Origin: Candidatus Paceibacter normanii SCGC AAA255-P19
GTDB taxonomy: Bacteria; Patescibacteriota; Minisyncoccia; Minisyncoccales; Paceibacteraceae
Length of the DNA stretch: 22,450 bases
NCBI GenBank assembly: GCA_000398025.1
Contig: ASKX01000010.1
Span: 1-22,450 of the forward strand
Reading direction: 5' to 3'
The stretch's first letter is position 1; each line of letters begins with the position of its first letter. The position numbers and the translations under genes were made by a program. This document shows, in pieces, positions 1 to 6,169 of this stretch. Under the pieces are notes generated by a model. The model did not search any database and was not told the DNA's origin. It worked only from the letters and a program-made list of their open reading frames with translations.

Positions 1-95
1 GTGCCCACTCTAAAAATATGTTGCGGATTGATTGGTTAATCGTTTTAGTTATTTTTGTTTTTCTGGTTTCCTATATAGCCAATGACATTTTGCCA
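1..95 (+). repeat. Left arm of a perfect 95-bp inverted repeat
   Basis: Bases 1-95 are the exact reverse complement of 1988-2082. The first seven bases (GTGCCCA) are the 3' end of the same tRNA-Val that lies complete at 2076-2148 on minus, so the arm probably continues past the window edge. It covers the tRNA tail and most of a small membrane ORF. Identity stops at base 96, opposite 1987, where tgt is disrupted. Read directly from sequence; the origin (assembly or amplification chimera, or a real inverted duplication) is inference. Confidence 0.95.
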
Positions 96-137
96 AACAT
101 TTTACCTGCTTCTTTATTAGAGCAGTTACCTTTTTAA
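18..137 (+). CDS. Small single-pass membrane protein, unknown (39 aa)
   Basis: A 39-residue ORF starting MLRIDWLIVLVIFVFLV and ending in LLEQLPF. Residues about 5-20 form one hydrophobic segment, then a short polar-proline tail (NDILPNILPASL). It ends two bases before the acylphosphatase start, which suggests cotranslation and supports a real gene. No Shine-Dalgarno is visible, and it begins about 10 nt after the tRNA-Val 3' end. No family is recognised. The first 78 bases lie in the 95-bp inverted repeat; the partial copy on minus at 1988-2065 does not keep the C-terminus, so this is the intact version. Very short, so only moderately certain. Confidence 0.4.
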   Translation: MLRIDWLIVLVIFVFLVSYIANDILPNILPASLLEQLPF

Positions 138-139
138 TT

Positions 140-430
140 ATGCCTATGCCCGAAAATGTCAGAGCCCATATTGTTGTTTCCGGTCGGGTTCAAGGCGTCT
201 TTTTTCGGGCGGCAACCCAAGAAAAAGCCCAAAAATTAGGCCTGACGGGTTGGGTTAAAAACCTGGCTGGTAGCCGCGTAGAAGCCGTTTTTGAAGGAAA
301 AAAGGCTAAAGGCGAGGAGATGGTCAAATGGGCCAAAAACGGCCCTCCAGGTGCTATTGTACGGGATTTAGAGCTGATTTGGGAGGAGTATAAGGGTGAA
401 TTTAGCCAATTTGAGATAAAATACGACTAA
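140..430 (+). CDS. acyP: Acylphosphatase
   Basis: A 96-residue protein of the usual acylphosphatase size (about 90-100). It hydrolyses the carboxyl-phosphate bond of acyl phosphates in the cytoplasm. The phosphate-binding loop is clear: GRVQGVFFR at about residues 15-23 supplies the conserved Arg, and GWVKNL at about 37-42 supplies the catalytic Asn. The C-terminal strand FSQFEIKYD is typical. The start could be the ATG at 140 or the one at 146 (MPMP); 140 lies two bases after the preceding stop. It is followed 8 nt later by a cyclophilin gene on the same strand, probably one transcript with tgt. Family assignment is very secure; the physiological substrate is not predictable. Confidence 0.93.
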   Translation: MPMPENVRAHIVVSGRVQGVFFRAATQEKAQKLGLTGWVKNLAGSRVEAVFEGKKAKGEEMVKWAKNGPPGAIVRDLELIWEEYKGEFSQFEIKYD

Positions 431-438
431 TATAATAA

Positions 439-1119
439 ATGGGGAAGATTCAAAAAATAAAAGAACAAAGAAAATTGGAGAGAGAAGAGATGCTCCAGAG
501 AAGAAAAGAGAGGAAGAAAAAAGCTTTGAAATTGAGCATTATTTTTATTGCTCTTTGCGTTATTGCAGGCGGGGGATTGGCTGTCTGGAAAACTCTCTGG
601 AAAGAAACACCCCCAGAGGAGCCAGTGGTGGCTAAAGAAAAAATTGCGGTTTTGGAAACTAATTTGGGCGTCATTAAATTCAAGTTCTTCGCTGAAGCTG
701 CTCCCAAAACAGTGGAGAATTTTGAGAAGCTGGCTGGCGAGGGATTTTATGATGGTATAAAGTTTCATCGGGTGATTAAAGATTTTATGATTCAAACCGG
801 CGACCCTAACAGCAAAGATGATGACTGGTTAGATGATGGTTTGGGCGGTCCCGGCTACGCTTTTGAGGACGAGATTAATGATTACAAACTCATCCGGGGC
901 AGGGTAGCTATGGCTAATTCCGGCCCCAATACCAATGGCAGCCAATTTTTTATCCTTATCACCGGATCTACTCCCTGGTTGGATGGCGAGCACACGGTTT
1001 TTGGCGAAGTAATTGAAGGCATGGATGTGGCTGACCAAATTGAATCCGTGGAAACCAATGAAAACAACCACCCAATGGAAGATGTAATAATGGCCAAGGT
1101 TTATATAGAGGAGATATAA
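439..1119 (+). CDS. Membrane-anchored cyclophilin-type peptidyl-prolyl isomerase
   Basis: A 226-residue protein. Residues 1-30 are strongly basic and charged (KKIKEQRKLEREE-like), about 31-50 form one transmembrane helix, and about 65-226 form a cyclophilin domain. Signature pieces are FHRVIKDFMIQTGDP (catalytic Arg in FHR), ANSGPNTNGSQFFI and WLDGEHTVFGEV. The family interconverts cis and trans prolyl bonds. The topology (basic N-terminus inside, helix, catalytic domain outside) suggests a chaperone for exported proteins; that role is inference. Acidic loops (SKDDDWLDDGLGG) lie near the active site, as in small bacterial cyclophilins. The gene is 8 nt after acyP and 2 nt before tgt; its last codons carry the GAGGAG ribosome-binding site of tgt. 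Confidence 0.92.
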   Translation: MGKIQKIKEQRKLEREEMLQRRKERKKKALKLSIIFIALCVIAGGGLAVWKTLWKETPPEEPVVAKEKIAVLETNLGVIKFKFFAEAAPKTVENFEKLAGEGFYDGIKFHRVIKDFMIQTGDPNSKDDDWLDDGLGGPGYAFEDEINDYKLIRGRVAMANSGPNTNGSQFFILITGSTPWLDGEHTVFGEVIEGMDVADQIESVETNENNHPMEDVIMAKVYIEEI

Positions 1120-1121
1120 AA

Positions 1122-2012
1122 ATGATAGAGTTCAAAGTTCTTAAAAAAGCCAAAAATAGTCAGGCCAGATTAGGCATCTTAAAAACCGAGCACGGCTTAG
1201 TCGAAACGCCAGCTTTGGTGCCAGTAGCCACTCAAGCCGTTATCAAAACTTTAGACAGTCAAGAAGTTAAAGAAACTAAAAGCCAGATTTTAATCTGTAA
1301 CACCTATCACCTTCATTTAAGGCCAGGCGAAGATATTATTGCTAAAGCCGGTGGTCTTCATCAGTTTATGAATTGGTCGCGGCCTTTAATGACTGATTCT
1401 GGTGGTTTCCAGGTGTTTAGTTTGGGTTTTGGTCGTGACTACGGAACTGGCAAAATATTGAAGAAATTTACCCTGCACCTTTCTAAAAAAGATACAGGGT
1501 TAATCGGATACGGTCAGCAGCCCAAGCTTTTGAAAATCACTGATAGGGGAGTATTCTTTAGGTCTTCTTTAGATGGGAAGAAATTGTTTTTAGGGCCAAG
1601 AGAGTCAATCAAGATTCAGGAAAAATTGGGAGCTGACATTATTTTTGCTTTTGATGAATGCACTTCGCCCATTGCTGATTACAAATACACCAAAAAATCT
1701 TTAGAAAAAACCCACAAATGGGCCAAAATCTGCCTGGATGCTAAAAAGACAAAGCAAGCTCTTTTCGGGATTGTTCAGGGCGGCAGATACAAAGATTTAA
1801 GAATTGAGAGTGCCAAGTTTATTGGTTCTTTGGCCTTCGATGGTTTTGGTATCGGCGGTGAGTTCGGCTCAAACAAAAGAAAAATGCTTCAGATGTTGGG
1901 TTGGGCAATAAAAGAATTACCAAAAGACAAACCCCGGCATCTTTTGGGCATTGGCTATCTGGAAGATATTCCTCAAATCATTAAAGCTGGCAAAATGTCA
2001 TTGGCTATATAG
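1122..2012 (+). CDS. tgt: tRNA-guanine transglycosylase, truncated at the C-terminus
   Basis: TGT exchanges guanine for a queuosine precursor (preQ1 in bacteria) at position 34 of GUN tRNAs. This 296-residue ORF holds the first part of the barrel: DSGGFQVFSL with the general-base Asp near residue 93, FDECTSP, FGIVQGG and FDGFGIGGEFG. Bacterial TGTs are about 370-400 residues. The reading should continue from GIGYLEDIPQIIKAG into the nucleophile motif (GxDxFDCxxPTR) and then the Cys3-His zinc site; instead it turns into KMSLAI and stops. That switch falls at 1988, the exact border of the 95-bp inverted repeat, so the final residues are repeat sequence and the product as read lacks nucleophile and zinc site. 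An insertion after SLGF (about residues 103-150) is typical of Patescibacteria TGTs as I recall them. A GAGGAG ribosome-binding site lies about 8 nt before the ATG. Confidence 0.88.
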   Translation: MIEFKVLKKAKNSQARLGILKTEHGLVETPALVPVATQAVIKTLDSQEVKETKSQILICNTYHLHLRPGEDIIAKAGGLHQFMNWSRPLMTDSGGFQVFSLGFGRDYGTGKILKKFTLHLSKKDTGLIGYGQQPKLLKITDRGVFFRSSLDGKKLFLGPRESIKIQEKLGADIIFAFDECTSPIADYKYTKKSLEKTHKWAKICLDAKKTKQALFGIVQGGRYKDLRIESAKFIGSLAFDGFGIGGEFGSNKRKMLQMLGWAIKELPKDKPRHLLGIGYLEDIPQIIKAGKMSLAI

Positions 2013-2082
2013 GAAACCAGAAAAACAAAAATAACTAAAACGATTAACCAATCAATCCGCAACATATTTTTAGAGTGGGCAC
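1988..2082 (-). repeat. Right arm of the 95-bp perfect inverted repeat
   Basis: Exact reverse complement of 1-95. It starts inside the tgt reading frame (at the TGGC shared by both flanks, a possible 3-4 base microhomology) and runs into the 3' end of tRNA-Val. On minus it contains the first 26 codons of the small membrane ORF found at 18, which then runs into antisense tgt sequence. Confidence 0.95.
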
Positions 2083-2148
2083 TAGAGGATTTGAACCTCT
2101 GACCTCTGCAATGTGAGTGCAGCGCTCTAACCACTGAGCTAAGTGCCC
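2076..2148 (-). tRNA. tRNA-Val (anticodon CAC)
   Basis: A full cloverleaf reads on minus. The acceptor stem GGGCACT pairs with AGTGCCC, with discriminator A. The D-arm is AGCTCAGTGGTTAGAGC. The anticodon stem CTGCA/TGCAG encloses loop CTCACAT with CAC at 34-36, and the T-arm is AGAGG TTCAAAT CCTCT. CCA is not encoded. The last seven bases also appear at 1-7 in inverted orientation. Confidence 0.95.
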
Positions 2149-2160
2149 GCTATATTTAAT

Positions 2161-2189
2161 AATTTAGCAAATTTTTTAAAAACAGGCAA
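2161..2189 (-). promoter_or_regulatory. Likely sigma70-type promoter of tRNA-Val
   Basis: On minus, TTGCCT (2189-2184) and TAAATT (2166-2161) are separated by 17 nt. The predicted start is about 2154, a few bases before the tRNA 5' end at 2148. The -35 lies just beyond the T-tract of the preceding terminator. Both hexamers are imperfect, so this is moderate. Confidence 0.45.
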
Positions 2190-2190
2190 T

Positions 2191-2217
2191 AAAAAGCTGG
2201 CGGTACTAATGCCAGCT
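2191..2217 (-). terminator. Intrinsic terminator after the 91-aa gene
   Basis: On minus, AGCTGGC and GCCAGCT form a perfect 7-bp stem around a 9-nt loop, followed by TTTTTATT. The stem overlaps the TAG stop of the upstream small gene, so the terminator begins inside its last codon. It separates that gene from tRNA-Val. Confidence 0.8.
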
Positions 2218-2491
2218 AAACAACCTTCGAAAAATCATTAGCTAGTTTGCGTAAAACTCCCAACAACTCTTCGGCTTCTGGAGGCGAATATCTCCCTTCT
2301 TTTTTGAATTGTGCCAGAAGGGCAAAGACCTCTTCTTCGGTAATTTCCTGAAGTAAGCTTGTATTCGCCGTCAGCCGAGACGCTAAATCTTGGAAGATCG
2401 GGTTTTGTGAATTATGAGTTTGTAAAATGTGCAGTAAAACCTCCCGAGTTTTAATGGTTAGTTTTATCCTTGTCGTCGCTCCAACGGCCAT
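2216..2491 (-). CDS. Hypothetical small protein, unknown (91 aa)
   Basis: I do not recognise a family. The chosen start (MAVGATTRIKLT) lies 5 nt after GGAAGGAGGG, one of the few strong Shine-Dalgarno sites in the window; an in-frame ATG eight codons earlier would place that site inside the coding sequence. The product is probably soluble and mostly helical. A basic N-terminal part (TTRIKLTIKTREVLLHIL) is followed by an acidic-helical part (EITEEEVFALLAQFKKEG) and a C-terminal helix (EAEELLGVLRKLANDF). No transmembrane segment or metal motif is seen. It has its own promoter signals (2529-2557) and terminator, so it is a monocistronic unit divergent from the 667-aa gene. The small helical layout would fit a regulator or toxin-antitoxin partner, but nothing specific supports that. 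Confidence 0.7.
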   Translation of the reverse strand: MAVGATTRIKLTIKTREVLLHILQTHNSQNPIFQDLASRLTANTSLLQEITEEEVFALLAQFKKEGRYSPPEAEELLGVLRKLANDFSKVV

Positions 2492-2528
2492 TTCGCCCTC
2501 CTTCCTAGATAGCAATGAAACCTTGATT

Positions 2529-2557
2529 ATTTTACAACAAATTAAATAAAAAGTAAA
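2529..2557 (-). promoter_or_regulatory. Promoter of the 91-aa gene (minus)
   Basis: On minus, TTTACT (2557-2552), a 17-nt spacer and TAAAAT (2534-2529) precede the gene by a leader of about 30 nt. It overlaps almost base for base the opposite promoter at 2531-2559. Confidence 0.5.
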
Positions 2558-2559
2558 AT
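2531..2559 (+). promoter_or_regulatory. Promoter of the 667-aa gene (plus)
   Basis: TTTACA (2531-2536), a 17-nt spacer and TAAAAT (2554-2559). The predicted start is about 2566-2567, only 2-3 nt before the ATG at 2569, which implies a leaderless or nearly leaderless mRNA. This fits the missing Shine-Dalgarno. Its -35 overlaps the -10 of the divergent promoter and vice versa. Confidence 0.5.
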
Positions 2560-2568
2560 GTAATAAGC

Positions 2569-4572
2569 ATGGCGCAGGTTTTTGAATTTCATTTCAATCC
2601 TAAAACTAAGGAAGACATAATCTTTGACAGTTTTTGTTATGAGCCAGAAAACATTTACGAAAAAAGGGTGGGCAGTTTGTATATGCTGGGCATTTTGAAA
2701 AATGTTTTGCCCCAGAACGTTCATTTTTTGGAAAAATTAGCCAAAGTAATCAAAGAGAAATATTATCGGACAACCTTAATTAAGCCGGAAAAATCTCTCA
2801 AAAACAGCTTAAAAGAAGCCAATGAGTTTTTGGAAAACATTGCTAAGAAGGGCGACGTTAGCTGGCTGGGCAATTTAAATTTTGGCGTAATTTCAATAAA
2901 AAACTTTGAGCTGAATTTTACCAGGGTTGGCGACTTAAAATTTTTCTTAATCAGAAAGGGGCAAGTAATCGATATTGACCAGAAATTAAAATTAGAAGAA
3001 ATCGAACCTTATCCCTTGAAAGTATTTGGCAATATTGTTTCTGGCAAATTAACTGAAAATGATATTCTTTTAGCTTTGACTAAAGACACCCTGGAAACTT
3101 TTCAATCTCAAAATTTAATTAAAGAAATTGCTCAAATCATACCTTTCGGGGAAAAGAAGTTAAAACAAATCCTCGATAATAAACACGATATTTTATCTAA
3201 AATCTCAGGAGTTTGTCTTTTAATCTTCTTAAGCAAGGACTACACCCCGCCCACCGCCAGAGAAGTTATTTCGCCCAAGCCAGTGAAGTTTTCCTTAAAA
3301 CAAGTTTTTATTCCTGTTTTTAATCGTCTTTCATACTTTAGAAATCTGATTAAAAAACCAGAAATTAAAATTCCAAAAATCCCTACAGTCAATGAACTTC
3401 GTTCATTTTCACCTTTCGCTATGGCTCGGGTACCCAAAATCCCCCTTCCTGCTCTTCCTCATATAAGTTTTCGTTTCAAAAAGAACTTAATTTTAATTTT
3501 TGCCCTGGCTGTTTTTTTAGCTCTGGGCTTTTTTGTTGCTCAAAAGGAGGAAAAACAGCGAATTGAAAATTACCAAGAAACTCTTAGAGAAATTGAGGCA
3601 AAAGTAGAGGAAGCCGAAAGCTATTTGATTTTAAAGGAAACCAAACCTGAAGCCAGCCAAAAAGCCAATCTACTCTTGAAAGATAGCTGGAATGCGATTT
3701 CTCCTTTATCCAAGATTGCTCCGACTCTTCCTTCAGAACTTAACAGCAAAATTTCTTCTCTGAAAGAAACCATTTCAATAAATCTTTACCAATTAAACAA
3801 ATTAGAAATAATTGAAGAACCAAAAATTCTCTTTGAGTTTAATCGAGAAACGTTTGTTCCTCAAAAAATAGTAGCCGCTGAGGATAAACTTTATTTTTTC
3901 AATTCCTATTCAGAAAATCTATTCCTAAGAACGGGCGAAGGCAAAGAGGAAGTTATCCAAATTGATAAAAAGTTTAATGCTGCCACTACTATTGATAAAG
4001 CAGCCGTATTTTTCTCCAAACCCGACCAGTTAACTATTTTAGAAAATGGGAAAATTAATTTGTCTCCCCTAGAAACTCTTTCTGATTTTGATTACGATTT
4101 AGTTTCTTCTTACAAGTCAAGCCTTTATTTCTTAGACAAAAAGAAAGGAGAAATAATAAAATACCCTTACCGAGAAAGCTTTAATTGGGGCTCGCCTCAA
4201 TTTTGGTTGGCTCCCCAAGCAAAAAAAGCCATCAGCCCCAAATCAATGGCGGTTGATGGCTCAGTTTGGTTTTTAAATAAAGACAATTCGCTGACCAGGT
4301 ATTATGGCGGATGGCCTCAAGAAACAATAACTGCAGAGTTATTTCCTACCGCTAAAAACTTTTCCCAAATTGTCACAATCGCTGCTCTCCCTTATCTTTA
4401 TCTTTTAGAACCAGACCAGTCGAGAGTGATTGTTTTAGATAAGTCTGGTCAAATCTTCAAGCAATTCCAAAGTCAAAAATTTGATAACCTTTTAGATTTG
4501 GCTGTATCTGGAGACGGAAAAACAATCTATCTTCTTAACGAATTGAAAGTTTTTACTTTAACTCTACTTTAG
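2569..4572 (+). CDS. Membrane protein with PP2C-like N-region and putative C-terminal beta-propeller (667 aa)
   Basis: No named family is recognised with certainty. Residues about 1-225 look like a degenerate PP2C/SpoIIE-type fold: NFGVISIKNFELNFTRVG then DLKFFLIRKGQVIDID resembles the beta-sandwich core, but the metal-binding aspartates of active PP2C phosphatases are not evident. Residues about 226-300 form a Lys/Pro-rich linker that carries a copy of the dispersed hairpin element. About 304-322 form one transmembrane helix (LILIFALAVFLALGFFVA). About 325-420 are helical and charged, probably coiled coil. About 420-667 hold repeating aromatic/Asp strands (KLYFFNSY, SLYFLDKKKGEIIKY, YLYLLEPDQSRVIVLD, TIYLLNEL) like an NHL/WD-type propeller outside the cell. 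The gene is divergent from the 91-aa gene and its 3' end overlaps rplL by 20 bp. A signalling or envelope role is only inference. Confidence 0.82.
   Translation: MAQVFEFHFNPKTKEDIIFDSFCYEPENIYEKRVGSLYMLGILKNVLPQNVHFLEKLAKVIKEKYYRTTLIKPEKSLKNSLKEANEFLENIAKKGDVSWLGNLNFGVISIKNFELNFTRVGDLKFFLIRKGQVIDIDQKLKLEEIEPYPLKVFGNIVSGKLTENDILLALTKDTLETFQSQNLIKEIAQIIPFGEKKLKQILDNKHDILSKISGVCLLIFLSKDYTPPTAREVISPKPVKFSLKQVFIPVFNRLSYFRNLIKKPEIKIPKIPTVNELRSFSPFAMARVPKIPLPALPHISFRFKKNLILIFALAVFLALGFFVAQKEEKQRIENYQETLREIEAKVEEAESYLILKETKPEASQKANLLLKDSWNAISPLSKIAPTLPSELNSKISSLKETISINLYQLNKLEIIEEPKILFEFNRETFVPQKIVAAEDKLYFFNSYSENLFLRTGEGKEEVIQIDKKFNAATTIDKAAVFFSKPDQLTILENGKINLSPLETLSDFDYDLVSSYKSSLYFLDKKKGEIIKYPYRESFNWGSPQFWLAPQAKKAISPKSMAVDGSVWFLNKDNSLTRYYGGWPQETITAELFPTAKNFSQIVTIAALPYLYLLEPDQSRVIVLDKSGQIFKQFQSQKFDNLLDLAVSGDGKTIYLLNELKVFTLTLL
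3388..3430 (+). repeat. Degraded double-hairpin element inside the 667-aa coding sequence
   Basis: GTC is followed by a perfect 7-bp stem AATGAAC (3391-3397) / GTTCATT (3401-3407) with a TTC loop, then TTCACCTTTCG and CTCGG. Order and wording match the intergenic element (linker TTCACCTTCG, tail CTCGG), but stem 2 is reduced. It is read in frame as part of the Pro/Lys linker (NELRSFSPFAMARVP). Resemblance is direct; insertion is inference. Confidence 0.5.
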
Positions 4573-4978
4573 CTCCAGCTTCCTCAAGTCTCTTTTTCAG
4601 GGTTTCAGCCTCTTCTTTTTTAACGTTCTCTTTGACCACTTGGGGAGCGGCGGCGGCTGCATCCACCAAATCCTTGGCTTCTTTGAGGCCTTTTTGAGTA
4701 ACATCACGAACCACTTTGATCACCTCAATCTTTTTATCTCCCACTCCAATCAAGGTAATAGTGAACTCGGTTTTTTCTTCTACTGAAGCTTCAGCTTCAG
4801 CACTAGCAGCCGGAGCCGCCACCGCTACTGGAGCGGCCGCTGAAACACCGAATTTCTTTTCCAAAATCTTTACTAATTCAGCCAAATCTATCACACTCAT
4901 CTCTTCTATTTTTTTGACAATATCCTCAAATTTTTTGGGGACTTCTATCTTTTCCTCTTTTTCTTTTTTCTCAACCAT
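4553..4978 (-). CDS. rplL: Ribosomal protein bL12 (L7/L12)
   Basis: A 141-residue stalk protein, the multimeric ribosomal element that recruits translation GTPases. Order: an extra charged N-terminus (VEKKEKEEKIEV), the L10-binding dimerisation helices (FEDIVKKIEEMSVIDLAELVKILEKKFG), an Ala/Pro/Val hinge (SAAAPVAVAAPAAS), then the C-terminal domain (TLIGVGDKKIEVIKVVRDVTQKGLKEAKDLVD) to GAKVELK. The start at 4978 is chosen because upstream in-frame residues are not L12-like. No Shine-Dalgarno is seen; the 34-nt gap after rplJ holds direct repeats. Usual length is about 120-130, so the acidic-basic N-terminus accounts for the excess. The last codons overlap the convergent 667-aa gene and no terminator is visible. 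Confidence 0.97.
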   Translation of the reverse strand: MVEKKEKEEKIEVPKKFEDIVKKIEEMSVIDLAELVKILEKKFGVSAAAPVAVAAPAASAEAEASVEEKTEFTITLIGVGDKKIEVIKVVRDVTQKGLKEAKDLVDAAAAAPQVVKENVKKEEAETLKKRLEEAGAKVELK

Positions 4979-4982
4979 AATT

Positions 4983-5008
4983 TTAGAAATTAGGTAATTA
5001 GAAATTAG
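4983..5008. repeat. Short direct repeat between rplJ and rplL
   Basis: TTAGAAATTAG occurs at 4983-4993 and again at 4998-5008, a 15-nt period, just upstream of rplL. It resembles the AT-rich short tandem arrays seen before thrS. No function is evident. Confidence 0.6.
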
Positions 5009-5012
5009 ACAT

Positions 5013-5525
5013 TTATGTTTTGGCTTTTGCCAAAACATTGATTAGACCTTTAATGTTCCCCTGTAAAACGTTAATAAAGTTTGAGACAGGGGCAGAAATA
5101 CTTCCTACTAATTGGGCTAAAAGCACCTCTTGGCTTGGCAACTGAGCCAGAGTAATTATTTCTTCCGCTTCCTTATATTCGTTTTCAATAAACCCGCCCA
5201 AAATTTTTATATTAGGATTATCTTTAGAAAATTGATAAACCATTTTGGCCGGCGACATATAATCTTCATATCCAAAAACTAAAGCAATCTCACCTTGTAA
5301 TTCTTTTGTTTTCATCTCCAGTCCTTTTTCTTTGAAAGCTAGGTTAAAAAGGGTTTTCTTAGCCACCTTAAGTTCGTTGGCGGCAGCTTTTAATTTTTTC
5401 CTCAAATCAGAAAGGTTTTTTACTTTTAAGCCAGTGAAGTCAACAAAAATTAGGGCTTTTTGTTTCTCAAGCTTTTCTTTTAAATCATCAAGGATTTTCT
5501 TTTTTTGGTCTTTAGTCAAAGCCAT
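5013..5525 (-). CDS. rplJ: Ribosomal protein uL10
   Basis: A 170-residue L10, the base of the ribosomal stalk that binds 23S rRNA and carries the L7/L12 dimers. The N-terminal domain (MALTKDQKKKILDDLKEKLEK, then ALIFVDFTGLKVKNLSDLRKKLKAAANELKVAKKTLFNLAF) is canonical; the C-terminal helix (VSNFINVLQGNIKGLINVLAKAK) is the L12-docking helix. The start at 5525 is chosen by homology: the upstream in-frame extension is translated leader RNA. The ATG directly follows a run of six U residues and lacks a Shine-Dalgarno. It is followed 34 nt later by rplL, the conserved pair. Expression is probably controlled through the L10 leader at 5544-5603. Usual length is 165-175, so the gene is complete. Confidence 0.97.
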   Translation of the reverse strand: MALTKDQKKKILDDLKEKLEKQKALIFVDFTGLKVKNLSDLRKKLKAAANELKVAKKTLFNLAFKEKGLEMKTKELQGEIALVFGYEDYMSPAKMVYQFSKDNPNIKILGGFIENEYKEAEEIITLAQLPSQEVLLAQLVGSISAPVSNFINVLQGNIKGLINVLAKAKT

Positions 5526-5550
5526 AAAAAATCTGCGTTTTAACCGCAGA
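5526..5550 (-). terminator. Terminator-like hairpin directly before rplJ, competing with the L10 leader
   Basis: On minus, TCTGCG (5550-5545), loop GTTAAAA and CGCAGA (5537-5532) form a perfect 6-bp stem, followed by TTTTTT ending at the rplJ ATG. The upstream arm is also the 3' strand of the outer stem of the L10 leader, so the two structures exclude each other. An attenuator is inferred. Confidence 0.55.
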
Positions 5551-5603
5551 CAAAAAAACACCTTTGGGCCTCGAGGGGTCTTATGGTTGCCCCTTGTCTG
5601 CGG
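5544..5603 (-). promoter_or_regulatory. Ribosomal L10 leader (autoregulatory RNA)
   Basis: On minus, CCGCAGACA (5603-5595) pairs over 9 bp with TGTCTGCGG (5552-5544). Inside is a GGGG...CCCC hairpin with the loop text GGCAACCATAAGACC, followed by CTCGAGG and an AAAGGTG segment. The arrangement and location match the known L10 leader, which binds the L10-L12 complex for autogenous control of rplJL. Confidence 0.8.
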
Positions 5604-5612
5604 TAATACTTT

Positions 5613-5641
5613 AATTTAATAAATTCTTATCCTTTTGTCAA
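5613..5641 (-). promoter_or_regulatory. Promoter of rplJ-rplL
   Basis: On minus, a perfect TTGACA (5641-5636) lies inside the last codons of the DJ-1/PfpI gene. After a 17-nt spacer comes TAAATT (5618-5613). The predicted start is about 5606, right before the outer stem of the L10 leader, which supports it. The -10 matches the consensus at four of six. Confidence 0.6.
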
Positions 5642-6169
5642 TACCTCGGTCAGGATTTCGCCAAACTTTCTAGCAGCTGCTGGGCCGTTACCGGTAACGA
5701 TTTTTCCATCAACGACTACTGCTTCGTCTTGATAAGCAGCGCCATTTTCCTCCAAAATTCTCACTGGACCCTTATCCATAGGTGAAGACCAAACTGTTGC
5801 TTTCTTCCCTTCTAAAATTCCGGCTTTAGCTAAAATAACTGATGAAATACAAATGGCAGCTAAAACTTTACCCTGGGTTATTGTCTCTTTGGCTATCTTA
5901 TAAGAAGTTTCATTATCCAGATTCTCCAGACAACCTGGTCCACCGATAAACACCACGGCGTCAAAATCGCTTATATTGATTTCGGAAATCAATAGATCGA
6001 TCTCTACTTCGCCGCCGTCAGCTCCAATAGCTTTGCCTTTTTGGCAGCTTCCGGTTAAGACTTTGGCTCCAGCTGACTCTAAAACTTCTTTGGGCACAAA
6101 ATACTCCTCGTCCCGAAAATCTCTGAAAGCAACTATGATGACAATTTTTTTATTATTCAAATCCATCAT
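5627..6169 (-). CDS. DJ-1/PfpI family protein
   Basis: A 180-residue protein of the DJ-1/PfpI superfamily (class I glutamine amidotransferase-like fold), of usual length. Seen: the N-terminal strand KKIVIIVAFRDFRDEEYFVP carrying the conserved acidic residue (DEEY), FDAVVFIGGPG, and the nucleophile-elbow motif AAICISSVILAKAG with the reactive Cys near residue 105. The domain ends VDGKIVTGNGPAAARKFGEIL. Family members are cysteine peptidases, glyoxalases or deglycase-like protein-repair enzymes, or chaperones; the exact activity cannot be read here. The start overlaps the mltG stop (ATGA), which indicates translational coupling. Its 3' end contains the -35 of the rplJ promoter. No signal peptide, so cytoplasmic. 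Confidence 0.9.
   Translation of the reverse strand: MMDLNNKKIVIIVAFRDFRDEEYFVPKEVLESAGAKVLTGSCQKGKAIGADGGEVEIDLLISEINISDFDAVVFIGGPGCLENLDNETSYKIAKETITQGKVLAAICISSVILAKAGILEGKKATVWSSPMDKGPVRILEENGAAYQDEAVVVDGKIVTGNGPAAARKFGEILTEVLTKG

Noticed and set aside
1988..2065. Minus-strand copy of the small membrane ORF at 18
   Set aside because: After the repeat it runs into antisense tgt sequence, so the protein is not conserved; it is a by-product of the inverted repeat.
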